A DNA stretch of 40,431 nucleotides from an uncultured Flavobacteriaceae bacterium (GCA_905380995.1 CAJPUS010000051.1:1-40431); one strand, 5' to 3'; shown: positions 18,580 through 28,599, counted from the first letter of the stretch. A program made the numbers and translations. Notes: generated by a model not told the origin, from the letters alone.

Positions 18580-19354
18580 CCTTAATTGTTCCTTCAAAAA
18601 CAAGCTTAGCAGGACCAGTTATACTGATTTGTTGATAACCTCTTTCAGATGAATTAAACTGAACATTTAAATCACCACCTTTACATTTCATAGTAATATT
18701 GCTGCAATTTGTCCTGCCCAAGAAATTCATGCATATCGCAGAGGCAGTAGAGCCAGTTCCACATGCAAGAGTTTCATTTTCTACTCCTCTTTCATAAGTT
18801 CTAATTTTAAATTTATCATCCGAAATTTTTTCAATAAAGTTTACGTTCACACCTTCTTTTTTATAAAAGTCATTGTATCTAATTAGCCTTCCTTCATTAT
18901 TCACATTCAATTTATCAGTATTATTCTTTTCAATTACTAGATGAGGTGATCCTGTGTCAAGCCATGTCCCATATGAGTTAACTACTATTTCAGAGTTTAC
19001 TCTCATCTCCATTTTAATTAGACCATTTTCTAAGATTTCGGCATTATGAATACCATCAAAAGCATGAAATGTTGTTTTTCTCCTTATAACACCTTTATCA
19101 TATGCGAATAAAACAGCACATCTTGAACCATTTCCACATAGTGATCCTAAATTTCCGTCAGAAGTATAATGGAGAATTTCAAAATCGCAGTTATTAGACT
19201 TTTTTATAATAATTACACCATCAGCTCCAATTCCGAAATGTCTATCACACAAATGATTTATTATTAATTTATTATTATTAATAAAATTTTCTCTGTCGTC
19301 AATTAATATAAAATCATTTCCTGCACCGTTATATTTGCTAAAGTTAATTTTCAT
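18569..19354 (-). CDS. dapF: Diaminopimelate epimerase
   Basis: FSKYNGAGNDFILIDDR...CDRHFGIGADGVIII...NADGNLGSLCGNGSRC-like segment (SDGNLGSLCGNGSRC)...GVENETLACGTGSTASA. Confidence 0.95.
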   Translation of the reverse strand: MKINFSKYNGAGNDFILIDDRENFINNNKLIINHLCDRHFGIGADGVIIIKKSNNCDFEILHYTSDGNLGSLCGNGSRCAVLFAYDKGVIRRKTTFHAFDGIHNAEILENGLIKMEMRVNSEIVVNSYGTWLDTGSPHLVIEKNNTDKLNVNNEGRLIRYNDFYKKEGVNVNFIEKISDDKFKIRTYERGVENETLACGTGSTASAICMNFLGRTNCSNITMKCKGGDLNVQFNSSERGYQQISITGPAKLVFEGTIKVKI

Positions 19355-19404
19355 ATTGGCGTAAATCTAGATAATTAAACTTATACTTAATTAGTCTTAA
19401 GTTC

Positions 19405-19626
19405 TTATTTTCCGTTTTGAAAAGGCTCAGTGTCAGGCATCATCTTATTAAGTATAAAATATACCGGACAAAACTTTGTAGAAGGACTTATTATTTGAAG
19501 AAAACCAATACCTAAAGCTAAAAGAATAAGATTAACATTAACAAACATTGATCCAACAACTGAAATAAGGTATGTCATACCAACAATTGCATCGTGAGCT
19601 CTAACTTTTGAAATATTTTTTTCCAT
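19405..19626 (-). CDS. DUF2892-type small membrane protein
   Basis: ISKVRAHDAIVGMTYLISVVGSMFVNVNLILLALGIGFLQIISPSTKFCPVYFILNKM; start MEKNIS preferred. Confidence 0.7.
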   Translation of the reverse strand: MEKNISKVRAHDAIVGMTYLISVVGSMFVNVNLILLALGIGFLQIISPSTKFCPVYFILNKMMPDTEPFQNGK

Positions 19627-19670
19627 ACATAAATTTAAAAAAAATACCCAAAATAAATAAGACATTTTAT

Positions 19671-20663
19671 TTATTCTCCGTATACAACTTTTTTTATATC
19701 TCCCCAGGTAACTAGTTGTATATCATTGTCTTTTAATACTTTTTTGAACTCTGTTGAATTAAAAACATCATAGTCTAATTGTCTCCAAAGAGAACCATAT
19801 TCTGGATGATCAACAGTTATTGCTTTAAGCTCCTCATTATCATAACCTAGGTGAAGTAAAAAAACATTTAATCCTGGAGCTAATGACTCTACTTTAGAAG
19901 AATATAGTTTAAAAAAATCATCATATTGATACAAATCATTTACAATTAAAGTATTAGCAATTTCTTCACCTGCTAGATTTTCTAAAGATGTTCGGTCTGC
20001 TTCAGGATATAGCATATACATATCATTTACGGGTACAATGTAGTCAGGAACAGGAAAATCCTCATCAAACAAGTTTGATATTCTTGATTTTATCGCCATT
20101 GATACTAATTTATTTTTGTGACCAACTTCTATGTAAACTTTCCATATATCTTTATTCACTGCTATTGCTCCCATATGAGAATCAATATGTGATGGATTTA
20201 TTCCAAGAGACCTTGCATAATCAATTTGAGCTTGGAGTTCTTTTCTAACCTCTTCAGGATTTGCATTTATATTGACATCTCTAGTATTATCATAAAATTC
20301 GTTATCATCATTAAGTAACGATTGAATTTCATTAGAAGATGAAAGTCCACCCCATTTATAATTTTTCCACTCTGCAGTAAGGGTAAGGTGAACCCCAATG
20401 TCATATTGGGGATATTCTTTATGAAATTCAGCAACCTCTTTTACCCAAGGTGATATCATCATTACAGATCCAGAGTTTATACCATTATTTTTATAAGCAT
20501 CAAATGATGCAATATTAATCGAGTGTGCAATACCGATGTCATCAGCATGAATTATAAGCAATTTTGCATCTTTGTCATAGCCAAGTTTTTCAGCAATATT
20601 ATCAATTTGAGAATTCATATTAAAAGTGTAAAAAATTAATAAAAAAAGAATTAAATATTTCAT
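19671..20663 (-). CDS. YdjC/ChbG-like carbohydrate deacetylase, exported
   Basis: LLIIHADDIGIAHSINIASFDAYKNNGINSGSVMMISPW...DIGVHLTLTAEW...HIDSHMGAI. Confidence 0.88.
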   Translation of the reverse strand: MKYLILFLLIFYTFNMNSQIDNIAEKLGYDKDAKLLIIHADDIGIAHSINIASFDAYKNNGINSGSVMMISPWVKEVAEFHKEYPQYDIGVHLTLTAEWKNYKWGGLSSSNEIQSLLNDDNEFYDNTRDVNINANPEEVRKELQAQIDYARSLGINPSHIDSHMGAIAVNKDIWKVYIEVGHKNKLVSMAIKSRISNLFDEDFPVPDYIVPVNDMYMLYPEADRTSLENLAGEEIANTLIVNDLYQYDDFFKLYSSKVESLAPGLNVFLLHLGYDNEELKAITVDHPEYGSLWRQLDYDVFNSTEFKKVLKDNDIQLVTWGDIKKVVYGE

Positions 20664-20711
20664 ATGTGATTAGTTTTAATTTAATATAAGTATATTTTAG
20701 TAAAATTCAAT

Positions 20712-21707
20712 ATGATGAAAAGAATTATAATTTCATTAATCATACTCTTTATTTACTCGTGTCAATCAAGTGAATCAGAAAAGAACATCGCGATAGTTAT
20801 TCATGGTGGTGCAGGTACAATTTTAAAGGAAAATATGAATCCAGAGTTGGAATCTGCTTATTTTAGCAAATTAGAGGAAGCAGTTAAAACCGGATATGAA
20901 ATATTAAATAATGGTGGCTCAAGTCAATTAGCTGTTGAAGAAACAATTAAAATAATGGAGGATTCACCATTGTTTAATGCTGGAATTGGTGCAGCATTGA
21001 CTAATAAAGAATCAGCAAGTTTAGATGCTTCTTTTATGGAAGGTAAAAATCTTAACGCTGGGGCAATAGCTGGATCAAAATATATAAAAAACCCTATTAG
21101 TGCCGCAATATATGTAATGCAAGAATCTCCTCATGTTTTACTTTCGTCAAATGGTGCTGACGATTTCGCAATAGAGATGGGTTTAGATACAGTCCCGAAC
21201 TCATATTTTATTACTGAAAGACGCCTAAGATCTCTAAAAAAAGCTAAAGAAGATGATATAGTTTTAATTGAAGATGACTTCATTAAAGATTCTAAATATG
21301 GAACTGTTGGTTGTGTTGCAATTGATAAAATGGGAAATATATCATCGGGAACTTCAACTGGAGGTACAACAAATAAAAAATGGGGAAGAATAGGGGATGT
21401 TCCAATAATAGGTGCTGGTACATATGCCAATAATGATTGTTGTGGTATTTCAACAACTGGTTGGGGTGAACATTTTATAAGAAATGTTGTTGCATATGAT
21501 ATAGCTGCACAGATAATCTATGATAGTAAAAGCATCGATGAAGCATCACTTAATTCTTTAGATAAAGTGATGAAAACTGGTGGAGATGGAGGTGTAATAG
21601 GACTAGATAATAAAGGCAACATATCAATGGAATTTAATACGGCTGGAATGTACAGGGCCTCTATAGATAAAAATGGAAACTTAAAAGTTAAGATTTACTC
21701 AGATTGA
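20712..21707 (+). CDS. Isoaspartyl peptidase/L-asparaginase (Ntn hydrolase), lipoprotein
   Basis: IAIVIHGGAGTI...FNAGIGAALTNKESASLDASFMEG...YGTVGCVAIDKMGNISSGTSTGGTTNKKWGRIGDVPIIGAGTYA. Confidence 0.95.
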   Translation: MMKRIIISLIILFIYSCQSSESEKNIAIVIHGGAGTILKENMNPELESAYFSKLEEAVKTGYEILNNGGSSQLAVEETIKIMEDSPLFNAGIGAALTNKESASLDASFMEGKNLNAGAIAGSKYIKNPISAAIYVMQESPHVLLSSNGADDFAIEMGLDTVPNSYFITERRLRSLKKAKEDDIVLIEDDFIKDSKYGTVGCVAIDKMGNISSGTSTGGTTNKKWGRIGDVPIIGAGTYANNDCCGISTTGWGEHFIRNVVAYDIAAQIIYDSKSIDEASLNSLDKVMKTGGDGGVIGLDNKGNISMEFNTAGMYRASIDKNGNLKVKIYSD

Positions 21708-24046
21708 TTTGAGGGTCTAAATACCTTTCTATCATTAAGATTCATTAATATTTTATTTTTGGAATAAAGAAGTGGGAAAAACTTATCATTCGCCCAATCT
21801 TCATAAAGATTTTTATAAAATTCACTTTTAGGATTCCCTGATTGTCCAGGTGAATTTGTTGCAAAACTATTATCCCAATCTTTTGTATTAATTACGACCC
21901 TAAAGCTACCACCTGAACTTTGATTTAATTCATTGGATGTTGATCCTGGTGTGTATCCATCTCCTCCTCTAGGATAAGTTTTTAATGAAATTATATCCTT
22001 AATTGAGTCATTAACAACTTTTTCAAGAGGGTGATATATTTTTACGTGTTTGTAATTATTCTGTCCATAAACCCATCCATTTGAGTCTGCACCATATTTC
22101 TCTTTTAAACTTTTTATCGCTTGATCAAAGCTCTTGTCAAGAAATAGACTTTTTTGTTTATCATCCATCTTGGATATACCTTCTATAACTTTATAAATTT
22201 GAACTTCAATATACTTCCTCACTTTCTTTGGAACAAATTCTTTCATAAATTCTAAATGAATCTGATTTTGCCACTCAATGTATATTCCTGCTTCAACAGA
22301 ATTTTTATCTAAAACATTATTCCATTTTGAAAGTTTTTCAAAGTGTTCAATATTATTTTTAATATGTCCTTTAGAGAGTTCAATAATTTGTTTTGATGGA
22401 ATGGAAAAATAGTCTACTTGAAGATTTATCATATCTTCCATATCAAATTTATCCATATCATCTAAAATACTATTAACCCTATCACCTCTGTATGGGTCAG
22501 CCCAGTCATATCCAATAGCATCCCATCTGTCATAATCATCAGGTGTTACATTTTGATTTGCTGTTGCTAAATATCCTTTTTCAGGATTAAAAAGACCAGG
22601 TTTTTGAACAATTTCTAAGTAATCCTCCCATTCAAAATTTCCATCTCCACTAACAGGAACAAGCCCACTATGAGTTTTTCTAATAGGAGCAATTCCAACG
22701 GACTGCCATCCTATATCTCCATATTTGTCTGCCCAAACCATATTTTCTCCAGGAATGTTGAAATAATTACATGCTTCTCTGTACTCTTCCCAACTTTTAG
22801 CCTGGTCCATCCTTAGTGATGCTAGATAAGGAGACCCTCCAACCTCTGACCAGCCATTTTTAACAGCGTATGCTTTATTTCTTTTTTCATCAATGAAAGT
22901 TACAGGCCCATGAACTGAATAAAATAACTCAACTTTTACATCATCTTTATCTTTTATTGCGATAGATTCACTAATAATTTTAAAGTTTTTCCACTCACCT
23001 TTGTACTTATATTTTTCATAGTTGTTAGGATTTAAATCATAGATATATAAATCTTCAGCATCTGTCCTAAAAACAGTTAATCCCCATGCACCAATCCCAT
23101 TATGACCAATTGATATCCCTGGAATTTCAGGTTCTCCTCCTCCAATCACGTTCCATCCAGGTGCAACTAAGTGGGCCATATATCTTAGTGATGGGTTTGA
23201 AAGAGATCTATGAGGGTCATTAGCAAGTAAAGGATATCCATTAAAAGATTTCTCACCTGAAATTGCCCAATTATTACTTCCAATTGAATATTTGTCACTT
23301 ATATGCTCTGATTTCTCTTTATACGTAATATTATTGTCATCTTGATACTTTTCCAATATGTAATGCTTTTTAAATTCAATTGGCTCCCTGTAAGCATTAT
23401 ATAACCTTAATATGTCTTGTTTAAGGTCCTCATATGTTATCCTATTGTCTAAGGTTATATCTGGATCTTTTGGGTGAAACCATAAAAGTTCTTTTGTTTT
23501 ATCTTCCCCTATAAGTGAAACAACCCTACCAATATTTAGTTCGTCCTCAATATTTCCTAAAAGTCCTTGATGACGTGAAATTACATCTTCATTTGTCCAT
23601 TTTTCCGGTTTAATACCTAATATTTCAAATTCAATAGGTAGTTGGTTAGGGTCTTTATTTATTTCTTCTATATATTTATTAATACCCGACACAAATGATG
23701 AAACAATCTCAAAACCATCTTCATGATAGTGATTTAGTTCATCCACCATATTACCTCTAAACTTGAATAGCCTTGTACCTATATCTCTTTCTAATTCATC
23801 ATCACCAAATATTTCTGCAACGGTACCTGTGGCTTGTCTTCTCCATATTTCAAATTGAAAAAGCCTATCTTTTGCTGCTAGGTACCCTTGCATAAAGAAT
23901 AAATCTTTTTGATTATTTGCATAAATGTGGTTAATCCCATAATTATCTCTAAGAACTTCAACTTCATCTAATAAACCGTCAATTTGAGATATGTTAGTAC
24001 ATGAGTTAATTAGGATTAAAATAATTATTAAAATAGATTTTTTCAT
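21695..24046 (-). CDS. Penicillin acylase family protein, lipoprotein
   Basis: EVLRDNYGINHIYANNQKDLFFMQGYLAAKDRLFQFEIWRR; SNNWAISGEKSFNGYPLLANDPHRSLSNPS (catalytic Ser); GIGAWGLTV. Confidence 0.95.
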   Translation of the reverse strand: MKKSILIIILILINSCTNISQIDGLLDEVEVLRDNYGINHIYANNQKDLFFMQGYLAAKDRLFQFEIWRRQATGTVAEIFGDDELERDIGTRLFKFRGNMVDELNHYHEDGFEIVSSFVSGINKYIEEINKDPNQLPIEFEILGIKPEKWTNEDVISRHQGLLGNIEDELNIGRVVSLIGEDKTKELLWFHPKDPDITLDNRITYEDLKQDILRLYNAYREPIEFKKHYILEKYQDDNNITYKEKSEHISDKYSIGSNNWAISGEKSFNGYPLLANDPHRSLSNPSLRYMAHLVAPGWNVIGGGEPEIPGISIGHNGIGAWGLTVFRTDAEDLYIYDLNPNNYEKYKYKGEWKNFKIISESIAIKDKDDVKVELFYSVHGPVTFIDEKRNKAYAVKNGWSEVGGSPYLASLRMDQAKSWEEYREACNYFNIPGENMVWADKYGDIGWQSVGIAPIRKTHSGLVPVSGDGNFEWEDYLEIVQKPGLFNPEKGYLATANQNVTPDDYDRWDAIGYDWADPYRGDRVNSILDDMDKFDMEDMINLQVDYFSIPSKQIIELSKGHIKNNIEHFEKLSKWNNVLDKNSVEAGIYIEWQNQIHLEFMKEFVPKKVRKYIEVQIYKVIEGISKMDDKQKSLFLDKSFDQAIKSLKEKYGADSNGWVYGQNNYKHVKIYHPLEKVVNDSIKDIISLKTYPRGGDGYTPGSTSNELNQSSGGSFRVVINTKDWDNSFATNSPGQSGNPKSEFYKNLYEDWANDKFFPLLYSKNKILMNLNDRKVFRPSNQSE

Positions 24047-24069
24047 AGTAGTTGAGTAATTCTAATTTA

Positions 24070-24972
24070 TCAAAAAAATATTTCCTGTGCTAATCTAAAT
24101 GTGTTTGAATGAGCCTCAATTATATTCTTAAGAACTATTGAATATCCACCTCCCATGGAGACTTGAACTGGTATTGAATTATTTTTACATGTTTCTAAAA
24201 TAAATCTATCTCTCTCTTTACATCCTTTGATAGTTAAAGAGAGTCTACCTAATTTATCATTTTCAAGTACATCAACACCAGAAAGATAAAAAATAAAGTC
24301 AGGCTCAAATTGATCCATAGTTTTTGGTATTATTTCCCTCAATACTTTTAGATATTCATTATCATTTGTATTGTCATCAAATTCAATATCGAGATCACTT
24401 TTCTCTTTTCGAAAAGGGTAATTTTTTTTCCCATGAAATGATAATGTATAAACATTTGGATTTGAATTGAATAGTGATGCAGTACCATTTCCTTGATGCA
24501 CATCAAGGTCAATTATTAAGATCTTCTTAAATAAACCTTTTTGAATAATATAATTAGCTGCAATAGCTTGATCATTTAACATGCAAAATGCTTCACCGCG
24601 ATCATAAAAAGCATGATGTGTTCCACCGGCAATGTTCATTGAGATTCCATGTTCAATTGAGTATTTAACACCTCTGATAGTTCCATCTGCAATTTGTAGT
24701 TCTCGATCAACAAGCTCCTTGCTGAGTGGAAAACCTATATCTCTAATCTCTTTTTTTGATAGATTTAATGAGGTAAATCTGTCAAAATACTCCTTCTGAT
24801 GGGTTTTTAATACAATTTTACTATCAATTTTAATAGGACTAAAAAAATTTTCACTAGAGCATGTATTTTCCCTAAGTAGTTGCTCTGGAATAAGTTCGTA
24901 TTTAATCATAGGAAACCTGTGATTTTCTTCTAGTGGATGTATATAGTTATGATTAAATGCAATTTTAAGCAT
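24070..24972 (-). CDS. Histone-deacetylase-superfamily (AcuC-like) deacetylase
   Basis: HHAFYDRGEAFCMLNDQAIAA...ILIIDLDVHQGNGTASLF...SGVDVLENDKLGRLSLTIKGC...SMGGGYS. Confidence 0.93.
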   Translation of the reverse strand: MLKIAFNHNYIHPLEENHRFPMIKYELIPEQLLRENTCSSENFFSPIKIDSKIVLKTHQKEYFDRFTSLNLSKKEIRDIGFPLSKELVDRELQIADGTIRGVKYSIEHGISMNIAGGTHHAFYDRGEAFCMLNDQAIAANYIIQKGLFKKILIIDLDVHQGNGTASLFNSNPNVYTLSFHGKKNYPFRKEKSDLDIEFDDNTNDNEYLKVLREIIPKTMDQFEPDFIFYLSGVDVLENDKLGRLSLTIKGCKERDRFILETCKNNSIPVQVSMGGGYSIVLKNIIEAHSNTFRLAQEIFF

Positions 24973-24989
24973 TAAGTTAAATATAAAAA

Positions 24990-25012
24990 AAAGACCCCAA
25001 TTAGGAGTCTTT
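24990..25012 (-). terminator. Hairpin terminator after paralog 4
   Basis: AAAGACCCC AATTA GGAGTCTTT, 9-bp arms with one mismatch plus A/T tracts. Confidence 0.75.
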
Positions 25013-25036
25013 CTTTAAGTTAAGATTGAAATTATT

Positions 25037-25777
25037 TTAATCCCAAGTTGAACTCATATCAGGCATTAGCATTAAATGACGAATTCTCATACCATCTGGC
25101 ATCAAAGCCTGTTGAACCTTATCTCCATCTTGCTCATATGAATCATTTCCATAAAGTTCATTATACTTTTCAACCATAGAGGTGAGTGGCTCTCCGTAAT
25201 CTGAAGCTTGTCCCTTATATCCGTCATGATGGAACCTTACTTGAGCCCAATTTCCATTACATCCTGACTGACAATAAAGTACGTTCATTGCAGAACCATA
25301 GCCTGATTCTTCCATTGCTTTTTTTACTCTTTGTCTAAATCGCCAGAAGTCTTGAGTTCCTGAATCCTCATAGTTATAATAAATAACTCTTCTAAGATTT
25401 CCCGAGCTACCTTCAGGAACATGAGATACATCTGCATTTCTTTGCCATATTCTAGCAGCACCCTCAGTATAATATGGTCTTGCAACTTTATTCCAGTAAT
25501 CAAATTCTTCCTGGTTAGGATCTGAATCCAACTCTTCAAGTGACTCCATCCATCTTACTCTTATAAAATCTGTAGCATTAGGTCCAGTTAAAATTTGAAA
25601 AGTGAAGAATTTAGAGCTTCCTTCACTTCTATTATATTTCTGAGTCTTTTTTGTAACTCCATCAACAAATTTTGATATATGCCCATCTTTGACTTCGAGT
25701 ACTCTTGACTGACCAAATTGAGCATTTAAAGTACTAACAAAAACAATTGCTAGTAGTAATAACAGTATTTTTTTCAT
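25037..25777 (-). CDS. Exported protein of the five-member family (paralog 4, subfamily B)
   Basis: Signal peptide; ISKFVDGVTKKTQKYNRSEG...NQEEFDYWNKVARPYY aligns with paralog 3. Confidence 0.75.
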   Translation of the reverse strand: MKKILLLLLAIVFVSTLNAQFGQSRVLEVKDGHISKFVDGVTKKTQKYNRSEGSSKFFTFQILTGPNATDFIRVRWMESLEELDSDPNQEEFDYWNKVARPYYTEGAARIWQRNADVSHVPEGSSGNLRRVIYYNYEDSGTQDFWRFRQRVKKAMEESGYGSAMNVLYCQSGCNGNWAQVRFHHDGYKGQASDYGEPLTSMVEKYNELYGNDSYEQDGDKVQQALMPDGMRIRHLMLMPDMSSTWD

Positions 25778-25851
25778 TTTAAATTAGTTTAAGTTATAAT
25801 ATATAAATATAGGTTATAGTAGTCATTCAGAGTAATTTTGAAAGAATAAAA

Positions 25852-25935
25852 TTAAAAACTTAAAATATTGATAATTAACATAAAAAAAAGAATAACAAGA
25901 ATAAATATGCTAAAATTTTTAACAGGTTTCTTCAT
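25852..25935 (-). CDS. 27-aa single-TM peptide ORF, not in ORF track
   Basis: MKKPVKNFSIFILVILFFMLIINILSF*; start overlaps the preceding peptide stop (ATGA). Confidence 0.4.
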   Translation of the reverse strand: MKKPVKNFSIFILVILFFMLIINILSF

Positions 25936-26042
25936 TTATTAAATTTTTTGTCAATTATGAACTTCCAAATTATAACAAATAATAATGTAAAAATTAAAAG
26001 CTTAATATCAATTGAATCAGCATAATTTAAGAAATCTCTCAT
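25932..26042 (-). CDS. 36-aa single-TM peptide ORF, not in ORF track
   Basis: MRDFLNYADSIDIKLLIFTLLFVIIWKFIIDKKFNK*; starts 1 nt after the 268-aa gene stop. Confidence 0.42.
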   Translation of the reverse strand: MRDFLNYADSIDIKLLIFTLLFVIIWKFIIDKKFNK

Positions 26043-26043
26043 A

Positions 26044-26850
26044 TTATTCTGTTATAATAAATGTTGTTATATTCCTTCTATTTGTTTCTACTAACTCTTC
26101 ATTAAGCTCTGAAAGCAAAGTGGTTAATGTTCCTATTTTATTATTAATATCTATGCTTAAAGAAAAAAAAGACCAATTACTATCCTCAATTTTTCCAACT
26201 ACGGTTCCTTTTTTTATTAAATTTATATTAGTATTAAGTTCTGAAACATAAGTCCCATAAAATCTTGTCAGTGTAGGGAGATTTGTTTCAATGACAATTC
26301 CATTTTGGTTAATTTCTAGAGTGCCTTTAATATCTATTTCTAGATAATTTACATCATTGTCTTTAAAAATTTTAATCTTATATTTTCCAAATAAATTTGA
26401 ATCAGCTAAATAATTTCCAATTTTTCTGTTTCTTCTAATCTTTTGATATTCATTCTCATCAACAAAATTGAAATGATCTTTAAAATAACCGGTAAATATA
26501 TAGTCAGATGCCAAAACATCTAATTTCTTATTTGAGAATTCCCATTTTGCAAGATTTCTTACTTCTTTATACTCACCTTTTAATATTAAATATGATGAAT
26601 ATTTATTTCTTTTTTTACTTTGTTGAAGAAGCCAATGAATACTGTCACCTTTAATAACCGTATATCTATTTCCATAATGTGACAAAATATCCTCAATTGG
26701 TCCATTAATTCGAAACTCTTGAAATTTTAAACTAGCATTTCCACTGGAAAAATCAATAAAATATTCTAAGTCGTTAGAATCATAAAACCTCTGAGAGTAT
26801 GTGCTAATAGAAATTAGAAAAAATAAAATCGAAAATTTATACTTATACAT
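26044..26850 (-). CDS. Hypothetical exported protein, 268 aa
   Basis: Signal peptide (MYKYKFSILFFLISISTYSQ); no family recognised. Confidence 0.65.
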   Translation of the reverse strand: MYKYKFSILFFLISISTYSQRFYDSNDLEYFIDFSSGNASLKFQEFRINGPIEDILSHYGNRYTVIKGDSIHWLLQQSKKRNKYSSYLILKGEYKEVRNLAKWEFSNKKLDVLASDYIFTGYFKDHFNFVDENEYQKIRRNRKIGNYLADSNLFGKYKIKIFKDNDVNYLEIDIKGTLEINQNGIVIETNLPTLTRFYGTYVSELNTNINLIKKGTVVGKIEDSNWSFFSLSIDINNKIGTLTTLLSELNEELVETNRRNITTFIITE

Positions 26851-27032
26851 TATCTATTAAAGTATTTTAATATTATAATCAAAAATAATGTAAAACCTAC
26901 TCCTAAAAGTAAAAAAGGATTGATAAAAGACTTAATTAAATTTGATAAAATCATTAAACCAAGAATATTTAACGAAATAGATATTAAAATAATTATAGTA
27001 TGATTTAAATCCTTCAAACTCAAAATAATCAT
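26850..27032 (-). CDS. Small membrane protein, 60 aa
   Basis: Two hydrophobic segments; abuts the 268-aa gene. Confidence 0.45.
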   Translation of the reverse strand: MIILSLKDLNHTIIILISISLNILGLMILSNLIKSFINPFLLLGVGFTLFLIIILKYFNR

Positions 27033-27239
27033 TAATTTATAAAATTTATGTTATTTTATTAAAGTCAAAGAGAATTGTTTCCATTTTTTTTGCTCAATTA
27101 AAATTTTTAGGTTTTTGAACAAAAAAATATTTTTGAGCCCCAGTATTAAAAAATTTTAATGTTTCCGTGTTTGACTTTTTTATTGAATAAAATATAATTA
27201 TTACTTTTAAAATCGTTTTGTTTTCAATTTAAATTGAGT

Positions 27240-28019
27240 ATGCTTTCAATTGATTTTAAAAATATTCTAGGAGACTCTTATGACGAGAAATTCTTTTCTA
27301 CCGGTCATAGGTATTCATATAAATTAAAAAAGGAAGGTATATTAGTATTCAAATCTTTTATTGGGTTCAACGGATTATCCCTTTTACAAAAAGAAGCTAA
27401 TGATCTAAAAAAATTTTCATACGAGATTTCTTCTCAATATAATGTTTATGTTTCCGAATATGATAATTCATTTAAAGCAAATAGTTCGAGAAATAGACTT
27501 ATGAGTTCATCAAAAAAATGTATTCCAAATGATTTATTACCAAAAAATTCAATTCTTCAAAGAATATATGACTCAAAAATTATTAGAACTTTTTTTAAAG
27601 ATCTATTGAATAAAAGTAATCTGTACCCATATTCTGATCCATTATCAAGCATTAATATTAATTATTACGATAAAGGTGATGCTTTAGGGTGGCATTTTGA
27701 TAATTCTGATTTTACTATTACTCTTCTTATCAAAAATTGCAAAAAGGGAGGTGTATACGAGTTTTTTAATGATATCAGATATAGAGATGGGCAGGAAGAT
27801 TATGAATATGTAGAAAGGATACTAGATAATAAAGTTAGTGGTACTAGAGTAGATTGCTCTGAAGGAGACCTAATGATATTTAATGGTAATAAGTCTATTC
27901 ATCAGGTTACTCCAGTTGAGGAAGGGGAAAGAATTTTAATTACATTTAACTATAATGAAACTCAGGGTATACCTCTTTCAGAAAAATCAAGAATGACTTT
28001 TTTTGGCAGGACGAAATAG
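27240..28019 (+). CDS. 2OG-Fe(II) oxygenase-like protein
   Basis: ININYYDKGDALGWHFDNSDFTITLLIK...GDLMIFNGNKSIHQVTPVEEGERILITFNY (HxD...H...R arrangement); TTG at 27234 is an alternative start. Confidence 0.8.
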   Translation: MLSIDFKNILGDSYDEKFFSTGHRYSYKLKKEGILVFKSFIGFNGLSLLQKEANDLKKFSYEISSQYNVYVSEYDNSFKANSSRNRLMSSSKKCIPNDLLPKNSILQRIYDSKIIRTFFKDLLNKSNLYPYSDPLSSININYYDKGDALGWHFDNSDFTITLLIKNCKKGGVYEFFNDIRYRDGQEDYEYVERILDNKVSGTRVDCSEGDLMIFNGNKSIHQVTPVEEGERILITFNYNETQGIPLSEKSRMTFFGRTK

Positions 28020-28021
28020 AA

Positions 28022-28044
28022 AAAGACCTCAATGAGGTCTTTTA
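28022..28044. terminator. Bidirectional terminator AAAAGACCTC AAT GAGGTCTTTT
   Basis: 10-bp perfect inverted repeat with 3-nt loop between convergent genes. Confidence 0.93.
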
Positions 28045-28048
28045 ATTT

Positions 28049-28564
28049 TTATTCTGAAGCAGGTCTTTGCTGCTCATAAACATTGAAGTTTACAATTTTA
28101 CCATCACTTATTACTGCATCATGTACTTGATAAAAAAAAGTTTCTTCACCATTAATGGAAAAAGTCATATTATGACCTGAGGTAACATAATTAACCAATT
28201 TGCCAGTTTCAGAGTTTACACCTGTGTTATTAATAAACCACTGAGGTGTCCATTTTACATCGGTTGCAGCAATCCATTCCTTTAAAAACTCAATATGAGC
28301 CTGAGTTCCCTCAACATATTGTCCAGCAGGTCCCCAGACTTCAATTTCATCTGAATTCATATTAGATATTTTTTCATAATCTCTATCATTATGAGCATTT
28401 ATGTATTCAAGCCAAATTTCAGTTACATCAGCCTCTAATGTAATATCAGATCTCTCCCCGTCTTGATTAAAGCTAAAGCCAATAACAGTAGGTGAATTGT
28501 CAGGAGATTCACATGAATATGATGTTAAACATAAAGTAATTATTATTATAAGTATTTTTTTCAT
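28049..28564 (-). CDS. NTF2/SnoaL-like lipoprotein
   Basis: VTEIWLEYINAHNDRDYEKISNMNSDEIEVWGPAGQYVEGTQAHIEFLKEWIA; lipobox LTSYSCES. Confidence 0.75.
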   Translation of the reverse strand: MKKILIIIITLCLTSYSCESPDNSPTVIGFSFNQDGERSDITLEADVTEIWLEYINAHNDRDYEKISNMNSDEIEVWGPAGQYVEGTQAHIEFLKEWIAATDVKWTPQWFINNTGVNSETGKLVNYVTSGHNMTFSINGEETFFYQVHDAVISDGKIVNFNVYEQQRPASE

Positions 28565-28599
28565 TATTAAATCTTTTAATTATTTAAAATTAAAATTAA

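Noticed and set aside
19988-20248. ORF antisense to the YdjC-like gene
   Set aside because: Shadow ORF
21131-21430. Antisense ORF (99 aa) in the isoaspartyl peptidase gene
   Set aside because: Opposite the catalytic core of a conserved Ntn hydrolase
26012-26251. Plus-strand ORF (79 aa) opposite the 268-aa gene
   Set aside because: The minus frame has a signal peptide and tight operon spacing; the plus frame looks incidental
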